The position numbers and the translations under genes were made by a program. DNA of 64,000 nucleotides, taken from SPCO01 sp964579825. Lineage in GTDB: Bacteria; Chloroflexota; Limnocylindria; Limnocylindrales; CSP1-4. Below are positions 24,813 through 34,138 of this stretch, one piece after another; the first letter of the stretch is position 1, and the number at the start of each line of letters is the position of its first letter. The DNA is taken from contig CAZOHT010000014.1 of the NCBI GenBank assembly GCA_964579825.1, positions 20,217 through 84,216 on the forward strand, in the 5' to 3' direction. The notes beneath the pieces were generated by a model that did not search any database, was not told the origin of the DNA, and was given only the letters and a program-made list of their open reading frames with translations.

Positions 24813-25772
24813 CTACCTAAAGTACCGGCGGAGCCCCGGCAGCATATCGGAAGCGCGATCGTCGAACGCCGCGAGGTGGTCGGGATCGGCGAGGCAGCCC
24901 GGCGCGAGGATCGACCAATCGACCGGGTCAGCGATCGGAGGCAGCTCTCTCGTCGTCCAGGACGTGCTGCCATCCGCCCAACGCGCGCCGAACGGGTCGG
25001 CCTCGAGCTCGTCCGCGGTCGCGGTCACGACGAGCACACCGGGGGCGACCGAGCCGCGGCTCCGGGCGAGCGCATGGACCGTCCGCGCCCGGCGGTGAGA
25101 ACCGACGACGAAGCCGACGTGCACGGCCAGGTCCGGCGTCCGCGACAGCACCGAGCGGTAGCGGCGGACTTTCTCGGCGAGGACCTCGCCGCGCTCGGTC
25201 CCGAGGTCGCGCTCGATGAACAGCGCGATCGCGCGTCGCTCGACCCGGATTCCGGCCAGCGCATCGGGCCGGAGGAAGCCGCCGAAGAGCTGGCTGCAGG
25301 GGCGCTCCGGGACCCAGGCGAAGAGTCCCTCCGGCATCAGCGAATCGGACGCGCGGAGGAAGGCGGCGAGGACATCGTGCGTCGCGAGCTGGTGGATCGG
25401 CGGCGAGCCCGGCAGTTCGGTCGGTCGTTCGGGCCGACCGTGAGGCCAGATGAGTGCCTCGATCTCAAGCCGCGTCGGACGGGTGAGCGTGTAGGCATAG
25501 CGGCCGCGTGGGCGCTGCGCGCTGCCGGCCCAGAAGCCGTGGACCAGCCCGAGCTCGACGAGCCGCCGCAGCCTCCGTTGCGCGGTTCGAAGTTGGTTGT
25601 AGACGAGGAGCGACGCCAGTTGAGCGGTGACGATGTCGCCCGCGATGAGCCACTGCAGCAGGAGGCGATCGCGTAGCGGAAGGACGTCCCAGATCGCGCC
25701 GGCCCGCAGAGAGCGAAGCGAGTGGGCTTTTCGGCTCGAGCCCGTCTGAGCACGATTCGGTGTCGCGCTCAT
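24813..25772 (-). CDS. Replication-relaxation family protein
   Basis: 319 residues. The N-terminal winged helix (RDRLLLQWLIAGDIVTAQLASLLV, then AQRRLRRLVELGLVHGF) and the following HQLATHDVLAAFLRA segment match the replication-relaxation (Replic_Relax) family, found on conjugative elements of Actinobacteria and Chloroflexota. A PD-(D/E)XK-like core is possible (RPDALAGIRVERRAIALFIERDLGTE). It is the last gene of the transfer operon and lies beside two inverted repeats. It may act at the origin of transfer or in plasmid-like replication. Confidence 0.75.
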   Translation of the reverse strand: MSATPNRAQTGSSRKAHSLRSLRAGAIWDVLPLRDRLLLQWLIAGDIVTAQLASLLVYNQLRTAQRRLRRLVELGLVHGFWAGSAQRPRGRYAYTLTRPTRLEIEALIWPHGRPERPTELPGSPPIHQLATHDVLAAFLRASDSLMPEGLFAWVPERPCSQLFGGFLRPDALAGIRVERRAIALFIERDLGTERGEVLAEKVRRYRSVLSRTPDLAVHVGFVVGSHRRARTVHALARSRGSVAPGVLVVTATADELEADPFGARWADGSTSWTTRELPPIADPVDWSILAPGCLADPDHLAAFDDRASDMLPGLRRYFR

Positions 25773-25805
25773 CGTCACCCAACTGTCCTGTTACGCGTTG
25801 GCGGT

Positions 25806-25845
25806 CGCGGTCGTGACCGCGTTGCGAGTCGCGACACCCTCGCAA
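25806..25845. repeat. Pair of inverted repeats between the VirD4-like gene and the replication-relaxation gene
   Basis: CGCGGTC-GT-GACCGCG at 25806-25821 is followed at once by TTGCGAG at 25822-25828, ten bases, and CTCGCAA at 25839-25845. They fill most of the 79-bp gap between the two genes. No T-run follows, so a simple terminator is less likely. The place suits a binding site of the adjacent protein or an origin of transfer. Confidence 0.55.
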
Positions 25846-25851
25846 CTCGGC

Positions 25852-28053
25852 TCATCCGACTCCGCTCCGGCTGTCGCGCGCGTCGCTCAGCCGGCGGACG
25901 AGGGCCGCGGACCCGAGGCTCGGCGGTTCTGGCAGGACGTCGGCGGTGAGCACCCGCGCGTCGCCCTCGAGCTCGGTCCTGACCGCCATCCGGAAGCGGG
26001 GCAGGTTGATCAGGTCGCGTTCGGTGAGGGGCGCCATCTCGTCGCGCAGGAGGCGGGCGTCGTCGGCAGACGGCTGGAGGAGCATGACCGTGGCGACGTT
26101 CGCCCGGATCGCCTGCTGCAGCTCGCGCCCAAGCGCGTCGAAGTACTGGGTGGCCATCGCCAGCCGCAGCGCGAATTTGCGCCCCTCGCCGGTCGTCCCG
26201 CGCAGCGCACTCGTGTCGAAGTTCTGGACCTCGTCGACGTAGAGCGTGTGCGGGACGCGCTCGGTGGGCGGCAGCGCCTGACGGCCGAGCGCATCGACGT
26301 AGTAGCGGGCGATGACGAGCCCGCCGAACAGCCAGGCGTTGTCGCCGCCTGCCCGCGACAGGTCGACGAGCAGGACCTCGCCAGCATCCATGATCCGCCG
26401 GGGGCGGATCGTCGAGACCGGCGCGCTGACGATGGCTCGGATCGAGGGGTAGCTGAGGAAGGCGGCGAGCTTGCTGATCAGGGCGTCGGCCGACGGGTCG
26501 GTCGCGCCGCGCGCCCGCTGGGGCCACTGGTGCTTCCAGAAGGCGGCGAGGATCGGGTCGTCGAGACCGGCGATCAGCTCCTGGCGGAAGCGGGGATCGA
26601 CAAAGAGCAGGTTGAGCGCCTCGAGCGTCCACGGACCGTCGGGACCGTGCGGCTTCGTGAGGAGCGTCAGCAGAGCCGAGCGCAGGTACTGGAGCTGGCG
26701 ATAGGGCGGCGAGGCGAGGTGGGCGAAGTACAGGTCGCGCATCGTGTCGACGAACTGGGCCGCGACGATCTCGGGATCGGCGCCGTCGAGCTCGATCGGG
26801 TTGAAGCCCCGCGGATGGTCCTTCTCGGCGAGCTCGAGGAGGTGGACCCGGTGGGACTGGTCCTCGGGCACCGAGTCGAGCAGGCGAGCGATGGCATCGC
26901 CGTGAGGATCGATGAACGTGAAGCCTCGGCCGCACCGAAGGTCGTCGGCGGCGAGGGCGACGAGCTCGGTGCTCTTGCCCGATCCGGTCCGCCCCAGCAG
27001 CAGGACATGCCGGGCGAACAGGCTGTCCGGCACGAGGACCGGGCGGCCGGCGTCGAGCCCGATCGGCCGCAGACCGGGCGCGGCGGCGACCAGCGGGGCC
27101 GGCAGCCGGCGGCTGCGGACGATGTCGACGGCGCGCGCGTCGGCGGCGGCTCCAGACAGTCCCCACAACTCGGCGACATCGGTCGCGCCGAGGCGCAACG
27201 GGGCCGAGCGACCCCCGACGCTCGCCTCGATCCGCCAGCCCGAGGCACGCAGCGAGCCGACCGCGCCGACGGCGTCGAACAGCCAGGCGCGGAGGGCCGC
27301 CGCTGGCGCCGACGTGGCCTCGAGCGACGCGGTCACCGAGAAGGTGGGGCGAGGCGCCCGGGTCGTCCGCTGCGCTGCAGCCGAGCTGACGTGCCGCGGC
27401 GACCGGTTGAGGAGCGAGTCCAGGAACATCTCGCCCGGGCCGATGTGATCGTCGGACGTTGTCTCCTCGCCGTTGGGCAGCGGCGTGCTCCGGAGCGTCC
27501 ACGCGGCCTCCGCGCCGGCGGGCAGCCGGGCGAGCAGCTCGGTGAGGAGCGCGCCAAAGTCGGCCGACCGCGTAGTGCCGTCACTCGGTGGCGCGCCGCG
27601 GATCCCGAGCCGCAGACCGTTGCCGGTCTCGCCTCGGGACTCGATCTCCTCGAACTCGGCGCCCGGATAGGCGGCGGCGACCGCGCTCTCGACGGCGCGG
27701 CTGAGCTGACGCGGCGCCTCGATCTCCCAGCGGGCGCGGCCCCCGGTCCACGTCACGGCCAGCGCCAGCTGCGGCCAGCCGCTCGCCCAGCGCGACACAC
27801 CGCGCCGGCCGCCGGGGTGGAGCGCGGCGACGAGCCGACCCGCCGCGTCCGGATCGCGGGCTGCGGTCGCGTCGAGCCGCAGCAGCCAGCGCCGGCGTTC
27901 CTTCCCGGTCACGCGGTCGTAGCTGCGCTGGCGGAGCAGGCCGATGACGCGCGGTGAAAAGGCGATCGCGCTGCCGATCGCAAGCGCGCCTCCGCCGACG
28001 ACGGCGAGCAGGTTGAAGATCTCGAAGATCGGACCAAGGGACGAGTCGGCCAT
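25852..28053 (-). CDS. VirD4/TraD-like conjugative coupling ATPase
   Basis: 733 residues: two N-terminal hydrophobic segments, then a large ATPase. Walker A is GRTGSGKST near residue 353, followed by FTFIDPHGDAIARLL; Walker B is LYVDEVQNF near residue 604. The family couples DNA to the conjugation pore. The start is the ATG at 28053, because AAGGAG lies nine bases before it; the longer frame from 28071 would start inside that ribosome binding site. The order behind VirB4 and the hydrolase is typical of Gram-positive transfer operons. Confidence 0.85.
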   Translation of the reverse strand: MADSSLGPIFEIFNLLAVVGGGALAIGSAIAFSPRVIGLLRQRSYDRVTGKERRRWLLRLDATAARDPDAAGRLVAALHPGGRRGVSRWASGWPQLALAVTWTGGRARWEIEAPRQLSRAVESAVAAAYPGAEFEEIESRGETGNGLRLGIRGAPPSDGTTRSADFGALLTELLARLPAGAEAAWTLRSTPLPNGEETTSDDHIGPGEMFLDSLLNRSPRHVSSAAAQRTTRAPRPTFSVTASLEATSAPAAALRAWLFDAVGAVGSLRASGWRIEASVGGRSAPLRLGATDVAELWGLSGAAADARAVDIVRSRRLPAPLVAAAPGLRPIGLDAGRPVLVPDSLFARHVLLLGRTGSGKSTELVALAADDLRCGRGFTFIDPHGDAIARLLDSVPEDQSHRVHLLELAEKDHPRGFNPIELDGADPEIVAAQFVDTMRDLYFAHLASPPYRQLQYLRSALLTLLTKPHGPDGPWTLEALNLLFVDPRFRQELIAGLDDPILAAFWKHQWPQRARGATDPSADALISKLAAFLSYPSIRAIVSAPVSTIRPRRIMDAGEVLLVDLSRAGGDNAWLFGGLVIARYYVDALGRQALPPTERVPHTLYVDEVQNFDTSALRGTTGEGRKFALRLAMATQYFDALGRELQQAIRANVATVMLLQPSADDARLLRDEMAPLTERDLINLPRFRMAVRTELEGDARVLTADVLPEPPSLGSAALVRRLSDARDSRSGVG

Positions 28054-28067
28054 GGGAATGGTCTCCT

Positions 28068-29009
28068 TCACGGGATCGGTGGGAGGACGAGGAGTGGGTC
28101 GATCGGTTCACCCGAGGCGTAGATCTCGAAGTGGAGGTGTGGCCCGGTCGTGTTGCCTGTCAGACCGACCGAGCCGATGACCTCGCCGGTCGACACCGAC
28201 TCGCCGACCCGAACACGGAGTCCTGACTCGAGATGGCCATACCGCGAGAGGACGCCCGGGCTGTGCTCGATCTCGACGACGACCGCGCCGTCGGATAGGC
28301 GGCCGGCGATTGTCACCCGCCCGGAGGCGACCGCCTGGACCGGCGTACCGATCGGCGCGGCGAGATCGAGCCCGTCGTGGAAATGCTCATAACAGGTGCC
28401 CCGGTAGCAGAGCCGCGGTTCGCCGGTGAACGTGGTGGGACCGAAGCCCTGCGTGATCCGGCCGCCCTCGATCGGCCAGACGACGCGCGCGCCATAGCCG
28501 TAGCGCTTGGCCCAGCCGAGGACCAGCGGCGGATACCAGTCCGCCGGGTTGTAGCGGTACAACGCGCGCTGCCAGTCGGTCGGCGCGCCATTTGATTTCA
28601 GGTACGCCGCCGCGGCCGGGATCGCGTCGACCGGGTCGCAGATGTCAGGATTCGAGATGCCGGCGAGCTTCGCCGCGTGGACGAACGTCGGCTCGAGGAA
28701 CTGCATCGGGCCGCGGGCGCCGGCGTAGTTCGCATCACAGCCGTTGCGGTTGCGGCCGTGGTTCGTCTCGACCCGCCCGACGGCGGCGAGGACCGGCCAG
28801 TCGAGCCCGAACCGCGCGGCCGCCTCCTGATACAGGACGAGGTAGTCGGTCGGGATGTCCGCGACGGCCGGCGGGGCGGCCGGGACCTTGGGGGCGGCGA
28901 GCGCCGCCCAGTTGCCGGTCAGGATCCCGACGGCACCGAAGACGATGAGCAGGCAGACGAGGGGGACCGCGCAGCCCACCGCCGCGCAGCCGCACCCGCG
29001 GCGCCTCAC
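28068..29009 (-). CDS. Bifunctional lytic transglycosylase / M23 peptidase of the transfer system
   Basis: 313 residues. An N-terminal membrane anchor (Cys-rich start, helix at about residues 12-30) is followed by a lytic transglycosylase domain (VGRVETNHGRNRNG with the catalytic Glu, then GARGPMQFLEPTF). An M23 metallopeptidase domain closes it (HFHDGLDLAAPIGTPV and GPHLHFEIY carry the zinc ligands). Such VirB1-like enzymes open peptidoglycan for the pore. It starts at a GTG overlapping the end of the VirB4 gene. Confidence 0.85.
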   Translation of the reverse strand: MRRRGCGCAAVGCAVPLVCLLIVFGAVGILTGNWAALAAPKVPAAPPAVADIPTDYLVLYQEAAARFGLDWPVLAAVGRVETNHGRNRNGCDANYAGARGPMQFLEPTFVHAAKLAGISNPDICDPVDAIPAAAAYLKSNGAPTDWQRALYRYNPADWYPPLVLGWAKRYGYGARVVWPIEGGRITQGFGPTTFTGEPRLCYRGTCYEHFHDGLDLAAPIGTPVQAVASGRVTIAGRLSDGAVVVEIEHSPGVLSRYGHLESGLRVRVGESVSTGEVIGSVGLTGNTTGPHLHFEIYASGEPIDPLLVLPPIP

Positions 29010-31213
29010 GAACTATTCGGAGCGTCGTACCTCTGGTGGGACTGGCCGACGAGGTCGGCTGGACGGGTCGTGAGCCACTCGTACTCGCGCTTCGAGACGC
29101 GCGCCTCGAAGGCGACGTGGCTGCGGCCGACGAAGAGGAGACCCTCGCCGGGGCGGGCATGGAGGAGTGAGCGACGCTCCGCCACGGTCAGATCGAAGTA
29201 CCGCCCGATCGCCTCGACGCCCTCGGGCGTCTGACCGAGCAGGACTCGGATGTCGCACTGCTTGACGATCGCCTCGCCGTAGTCCGAGCGCAGGAACTCG
29301 GCGATGTCCTGGGTCGCGAGCTGCAGCCCGGCGTGGTAGTGGCGGGCCGAGCGGGCCAGCTCCTCGACGAAGTCGGCTCCCGACCGCTGGCGCATCACCT
29401 TCCAGGCCTCGTCGACGACGATCAACTTGGGTTTGAGGTCCGAGCGCACGGCATCCCACAAGACGCCGAGCGCGGCAAGCTGGGCGACGTCGCGCACCTC
29501 CGGGTCGCCGATCGCCGTCAGCCCGACGACGAGCAGCCGTTCATCGCGCGGCAACGAAGCGTCGGCGGCGAAGATCGCCGCCAGCGAGCCGGTCGCCCAG
29601 CGCTCGAGCCGATGGGCCAGGGCTTGGCCTCCTTGGATCTCGGCGAGGCGCTCGACGAGGGCGGCCAGAGTCGGCGGCCGCTGCTCGTGGCTCGCCGGGT
29701 CGGGACCGATGCCGGCCGCCTCGTAGGTCGCCCGGAGCGCCCGGTCGAGGGCCGGTCGCTCGTCGCGCGAGAGGCCGCCCGCCATGGCCCCGGCAAGCCG
29801 GCCGACCAGCGCGAGCTTGGCGGCGAAGGCCCCCTCGCTTCCGCCGGCGTTCATCGCCAGCGGGTTGAGCCCTCCGCCCGCGCCGAGCTCCACGTAGGTA
29901 CCGCCCAGGGTCTCGGTCAGTCGGCGGTAGTCGCCGAGTGGATCGACGCCCATCACCCGGATCCCGCGCATGAAGCAGCGCGCCATCTCGGCGCCCGTGA
30001 ACATCGTCTTGCCGGTCCCGGTCTGGCCGAGAACGATGGCGTTGTGGCTGGCGTGGGCGAACCGGTCGAGGACGATCGGTGAGCCGCTCGTGCGGGCCCG
30101 CCCGTAGAGGTGCCCAGCGGGCTCGTACAGCTCGGATGCCGAGTTGAGAAGCGACGCCGCGAGGCTGGCGCTATCGAGATTCCGCTCGCAGATCTGCCCT
30201 GACCGTGGGCCCGGCAGGGCCGAGGCCCAGGCCTGGCCGATGCGCAGCGTCGCCGTCTCGACCTCAACGCCCAGGCTGCGCGCCTCGAGCCGGACGGTCT
30301 CGAGGCGCTCCGCAAGCGGGCCGCGATCGGGCGCCTCCAGGAGCAGCACGGTGTCCACGAAGTAGATCCTGCCGGCGCCGGCGGCGACCGACCGCCGGGC
30401 GGCGACCGCGGTCGCGTCGAGCCGCTCGCGCTCGACATCGCTGACCTCGCCTCGTTCGGCCGCCAGGCGCTCACCCGCACGAACCACCCGCAAGCGGGTC
30501 GTCATAAACGTCATCGCCTCGGCCCGCGAGAGCGGCCGCACGCGCATGGAGACCGTGGCGACCCCGTCGACGGCGAGCAGCCCAGTGAGCCAGCCCGGCC
30601 GGAGTTCGGCCGGCCAGCGGCGCCCGAGGTGGAGCGCGGCGACGAGCGACGGACCCTCGGCGAACCCGGCCTTGATGTTGTACACGGCCCCGGACCGGGC
30701 GATCCCTGACCAGATCGCTGCGACGGCGGCAGCGTCGATCGCGTGGGCAACCAGCCCTCGCTCTTCCGCGACCCTCCGGATGAGATCGCTGGCGCGGGCG
30801 AGCTGGGGCTCGGTCGCGGCGTCGACAATCAGGATCGTCCGGCGGGGCGGCCGGGTCGGAGTCGCGGAGATCTCGTGATACGTCGCGACGTATGGCCGGA
30901 AGACCCGCTCGCCATGGCCGTCGACGGCCGGCTTGAGCGCGGCAATGTGCTCGGCTGGCGTCCGATCGGTCGGGACCGACAGGAGCTGGAACGGCCCGGG
31001 GATGGCGTCGTAGAGGGCGGCCAGGTTGTCCAGGGTCGCCTCGCGCTCGGAGTCAGCCATCAGCTCGAGGTTGAGCGGGGCGAGCTCGAACCCGCCGCAC
31101 AGCTGGCCCCCCACCCGGAATTTGTCCGCCTCGACGGCAGCCGCCGGCCAGGTCGGAGGCTGGACATCCGCGATGGGCGACCTGGCCCGAACCATCGCCA
31201 GAGGTGATCTCAT
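29006..31213 (-). CDS. virB4: VirB4-like conjugation ATPase
   Basis: 735 residues, the usual size for VirB4/TraE. Walker A GQTGTGKTMFTG near residue 396 is followed by VMGVDPLGDYRRL; Walker B is LIVVDEAWKVM near residue 600, with a later RHYHAGLQLATQDIAEF motif. VirB4 powers pilus and pore assembly on the inner face of the membrane. It overlaps the CpaB-like gene upstream and the hydrolase gene downstream by four bases each. Confidence 0.9.
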   Translation of the reverse strand: MRSPLAMVRARSPIADVQPPTWPAAAVEADKFRVGGQLCGGFELAPLNLELMADSEREATLDNLAALYDAIPGPFQLLSVPTDRTPAEHIAALKPAVDGHGERVFRPYVATYHEISATPTRPPRRTILIVDAATEPQLARASDLIRRVAEERGLVAHAIDAAAVAAIWSGIARSGAVYNIKAGFAEGPSLVAALHLGRRWPAELRPGWLTGLLAVDGVATVSMRVRPLSRAEAMTFMTTRLRVVRAGERLAAERGEVSDVERERLDATAVAARRSVAAGAGRIYFVDTVLLLEAPDRGPLAERLETVRLEARSLGVEVETATLRIGQAWASALPGPRSGQICERNLDSASLAASLLNSASELYEPAGHLYGRARTSGSPIVLDRFAHASHNAIVLGQTGTGKTMFTGAEMARCFMRGIRVMGVDPLGDYRRLTETLGGTYVELGAGGGLNPLAMNAGGSEGAFAAKLALVGRLAGAMAGGLSRDERPALDRALRATYEAAGIGPDPASHEQRPPTLAALVERLAEIQGGQALAHRLERWATGSLAAIFAADASLPRDERLLVVGLTAIGDPEVRDVAQLAALGVLWDAVRSDLKPKLIVVDEAWKVMRQRSGADFVEELARSARHYHAGLQLATQDIAEFLRSDYGEAIVKQCDIRVLLGQTPEGVEAIGRYFDLTVAERRSLLHARPGEGLLFVGRSHVAFEARVSKREYEWLTTRPADLVGQSHQRYDAPNSS

Positions 31214-31887
31214 GGCGCGGCCACTGGGCTGAGGGCGAGGTAGAAGGTCGAGCTCAGCGCAGCCTCGGCAAACTCCTGCAGCCGTGCCGCGGGGATGGCG
31301 ACCACGACCGAGCCAAGCTTTGGCGGGATGACGACGCCGCCGCGGGTCGAGTCCGGCACGTCGGTCAGCTGACGGCCCTCCGGCGTCCGGATCGTCAGCA
31401 CGACGAGCCCCTGACCGAGGACGACGGCCGACGGCGAATCGGCGCCCGACACCTGGGTCTTGAGCGCATTCGGGACCGCCACCACATCGACGCGCGCGCC
31501 CGCCGCGAGCGCGCCGCCGACCGCCTGGCCGGGCTCGACCGGCAGAGCGAAGGCGACCTGGCCGACCTCGAGCGGCGCACCGAAGCCGAACGCCCGCTGA
31601 CCCGGGTTCGTTTCGAGGACGCGGACATCGACATCCTGGCCCGCCAGGACCCTCACGGACGCGTAACGGCCGACGACGGCTTCGAGGCTGCGCGCGGCGT
31701 TCGCCGGCGCGTCGGCCGGGCTGACGCTGACGACCTCGACCATTTCCGCGGTGATCGGCGTGAGGACGGCGATGTCGACCTTGGCCCGGACGATCCCGTT
31801 GCGCGGCTGGGCGAAGTAGACGAGCGCGCTGGCACCGAGCGCGGCGACGAGGAAGATGGCGGCGTAGACGCCCCGGCGTGCTCTCAT
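31210..31887 (-). CDS. cpaB: CpaB/RcpC-like Tad pilus assembly protein with SAF domain
   Basis: 225 residues. One anchor helix (about residues 7-25) is followed by a SAF domain (VRAKVDIAVLTPITAEMVEVV, then VLAGQDVDVRVLE) and a C-terminal RcpC-like region. CpaB is a periplasmic part of Tad (Flp) pilus machines. Here it sits directly before virB4, separated from the other tad genes by three genes of the same operon. Confidence 0.8.
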   Translation of the reverse strand: MRARRGVYAAIFLVAALGASALVYFAQPRNGIVRAKVDIAVLTPITAEMVEVVSVSPADAPANAARSLEAVVGRYASVRVLAGQDVDVRVLETNPGQRAFGFGAPLEVGQVAFALPVEPGQAVGGALAAGARVDVVAVPNALKTQVSGADSPSAVVLGQGLVVLTIRTPEGRQLTDVPDSTRGGVVIPPKLGSVVVAIPAARLQEFAEAALSSTFYLALSPVAAP

Positions 31888-31897
31888 CCCATCCTCC

Positions 31898-33094
31898 TCA
31901 ATGGCTGATCGCGGAGTAGACGACGGTGGCCGCGATCGAGCCCGAGAACTCGAAGGTCCGGACCGTCCCGTCGTCGTAGGTCGTCTCGACCGTCAGCTCG
32001 ACCCGGATCGGGTACGAGCCGCCGTTCGGCAGCGGCGTGTTCCACTGGAGCCGGAGCGGCTCGCCGGCGTCGTAGCCACCCGCCCCTGAGGCATTCGACG
32101 CGTCGTTCTCACCGCCCAAGTAGCGGTAGCTGACGAGCCGGGTCGTCGCCCCGCCGATGACCACGCCGCCCGAGCGCATGAAGCCTTCCTCCTCGACGAT
32201 CGCCCGCAGGAAGAGCGCACACGGCAGCCCGCGCGGCCAGTAGATCTGTGCATGTCCGGCCGCATCGGCGGCGATCGCCTGCCCGCCGGGAAGCGTCCCC
32301 GATGGGCTGCCACCCGGCGATACGACCGGCGGGAGGTATTCGATCGGCAGCGCGGATACGCCCGAGGCCCGGTTGCTGATGTCAAGACTGAACGGCACGA
32401 CATCCTCGAAGGGCGTGCCATCCGGCGTGAAGAAGGCGCCGTACGCCTCCCCAACGACCCGGGCGGTGACGATGACCTCGAACTCGCCCGCCTCATAGGC
32501 GTGCGTCGTGACGAGCCGGTCGGATCCGTCCCCTGGGAACGTCCGGCGGGTGCCATCGCCAAAGTCGACGGTCCACCGCTGCACCCGCACCGTATTCGGT
32601 CGAACGTAGGCGGCGATCGCGTCGTCGACGAAATCGCGCCAACCTGCGGTGAGTTCGGCGGTCACCGTTCGCTCCGAGCGCGCAGGAGCCGTCACAGGTT
32701 CAACGCCGACAGAGAGATAGAGGCTGAGGTCGCCGAACCCTGACGGGTTGATCCCGATGGCCGGTTCGGGGCCGCACAGAACCATCGAGACCGGGCTATC
32801 GAAGTTGACCGTGCTGCCATCGGCGGTTCGATGGACAAAGACCCACCACGCGTGGCAGTAGGCGCCCGGATCGCCCATGTTCTGCCATTCCGAATAGAAC
32901 TCGGTCCGAACGCGTTCTCGGCGTTCGGTGGGCGGACTCCAATGGCCGTTGGCCTGGATGCCTACGTACCCCCGCCCGTTATCGGAACCCCATGTCTCCA
33001 CAGTGACAGCGACGCCGGGGTCGTACGCGGACACCGCGGCAGGAAAGGCGAGGACCCCTATCGCAGCGCCGAGCAAAAGCAGCCGGCCTCTCAT
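31898..33094 (-). CDS. Secreted protein with beta-rich domains, unknown function
   Basis: 398 residues with a signal peptide (LLLLGAAIGVLAFPAAVSA). The middle contains a PKD-like stretch (VDFGDGTRRTFPGDG and THAYEAGEFEVIV), a beta-sandwich type common in surface proteins. The end is a further beta-rich region without a late membrane helix of note. The start ATG at 33094 overlaps the stop of the upstream gene. It is probably exported to the cell surface with the pilus, perhaps as an adhesin. Confidence 0.65.
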   Translation of the reverse strand: MRGRLLLLGAAIGVLAFPAAVSAYDPGVAVTVETWGSDNGRGYVGIQANGHWSPPTERRERVRTEFYSEWQNMGDPGAYCHAWWVFVHRTADGSTVNFDSPVSMVLCGPEPAIGINPSGFGDLSLYLSVGVEPVTAPARSERTVTAELTAGWRDFVDDAIAAYVRPNTVRVQRWTVDFGDGTRRTFPGDGSDRLVTTHAYEAGEFEVIVTARVVGEAYGAFFTPDGTPFEDVVPFSLDISNRASGVSALPIEYLPPVVSPGGSPSGTLPGGQAIAADAAGHAQIYWPRGLPCALFLRAIVEEEGFMRSGGVVIGGATTRLVSYRYLGGENDASNASGAGGYDAGEPLRLQWNTPLPNGGSYPIRVELTVETTYDDGTVRTFEFSGSIAATVVYSAISH

Positions 33095-33645
33095 TGTTCC
33101 GACCTGTACCGCTCGACGAGCCATTGGCCGTCGGCTTGTGAAAGCTCAACGGTGACACGGGTTGTCGGCAGGACCTCGGGCGACTCAAGCGGCTCCCCCG
33201 AATCAAGACTTATGTCGTAACCGCCCTCTGTCAGGTCGAAAGTCACAGTCGACCGATCGCCGTCTGTAGTTACGGAGAAGTTCTCGAGTCGGAGGACGGT
33301 CGTGATCGACGCCTTACCGACTTCCTTCTGGCCGAGCAGGAAGGCCTCAACGGAGCGGTAGGCAGAGGAAGCCTCACCCGTAGTGACCGGGAGAATCGAT
33401 GACGGATCGTCGGTACGCCGAGCTTGGGCAAATGCCTCGAAGAACGCACGGACTGCACCCTCCGGAGTGGATGCGTCCGCAGACGGCGACGCGGTCGCGG
33501 ACGACGTGGGGAAGGTTGTCGGCGTCGGCGTGGGCGTCGGCGTGAGACGGCCGACCAGCAGGACGCCGCCGGCGACGACGAGCAGGACGGCAAGGCTCGC
33601 AGCGAGAACGAACAGCGGCCGACGGCGCTCGGGAATCCGGTTCAT
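33091..33645 (-). CDS. Membrane-anchored protein with NTF2-like external domain
   Basis: 184 residues: one helix (about residues 10-32), a Thr/Pro/Ser linker (TPTPTPTPTTFPTSS) and a globular part of alpha+beta composition (GAVRAFFEAFAQARR) that resembles the NTF2-like domains of VirB8 or TcpC-type transfer proteins. If so, it is the missing VirB8-like component. The start ATG at 33645 has GAGG before it. Confidence 0.55.
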   Translation of the reverse strand: MNRIPERRRPLFVLAASLAVLLVVAGGVLLVGRLTPTPTPTPTTFPTSSATASPSADASTPEGAVRAFFEAFAQARRTDDPSSILPVTTGEASSAYRSVEAFLLGQKEVGKASITTVLRLENFSVTTDGDRSTVTFDLTEGGYDISLDSGEPLESPEVLPTTRVTVELSQADGQWLVERYRSEQ

Positions 33646-33646
33646 C

Positions 33647-34138
33647 TCAGGTCCTCGCCGACGCCGAGCCATCGATGGTGAGCGTCACGACGGGATCGAT
33701 CCCCGCGAGGCCGAGCAGCGGTATCCGGGCGGGTGCCGAGATCTGGATGCTCACCGTCGGGACCGTGTTCGCGGCACCCGTGATCGGATCGATCCCTGGC
33801 TCGTTCGAGACGACGACCTCCGCGGCCGCTGCGATCTCGGACGGCGTGGCGGCGAGGACGTCGCCCGTAGCGGCAAGGTTCAGGGCGAGGTACTCCCGGG
33901 CCAGCCGCTCAGCCTCAGCAACCTGAAGCCTTGGCGGCTCGCCCGCCGCGAGCCCTGCCGGATCGAGGGCCTGGGTCGCGGTCAGTGCCGCCATGTCGAG
34001 CTGTGCTCGGATCCGGGTTCGCAGCCCCTCGATCGTCCCAACCGCGAGGACGAGAGCCAGCGTCAGCATGAGGACGGGAAAGAGCAGCACGGCATAGACG
34101 GCGACCTGGCCGCGCTCGCTGGCACGCCGCGCCTTCAC
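33647..34138 (-). CDS. TadG/TadE-like pilus assembly protein
   Basis: 163 residues. It starts with a basic segment and the pseudopilin-like pattern SERGQVAVYAVLLFPVLMLTLALVL, typical of TadE/TadG minor components, followed by one external domain. It overlaps the next upstream tadE-like gene by four bases. Both are probably cleaved by a prepilin peptidase, which I do not find in this window. Confidence 0.7.
   Translation of the reverse strand: MKARRASERGQVAVYAVLLFPVLMLTLALVLAVGTIEGLRTRIRAQLDMAALTATQALDPAGLAAGEPPRLQVAEAERLAREYLALNLAATGDVLAATPSEIAAAAEVVVSNEPGIDPITGAANTVPTVSIQISAPARIPLLGLAGIDPVVTLTIDGSASART

Noticed and set aside
25798..27957. A 719-codon + strand frame
   Set aside because: It lies opposite the VirD4-like ATPase, whose Walker motifs are clear on the minus strand.
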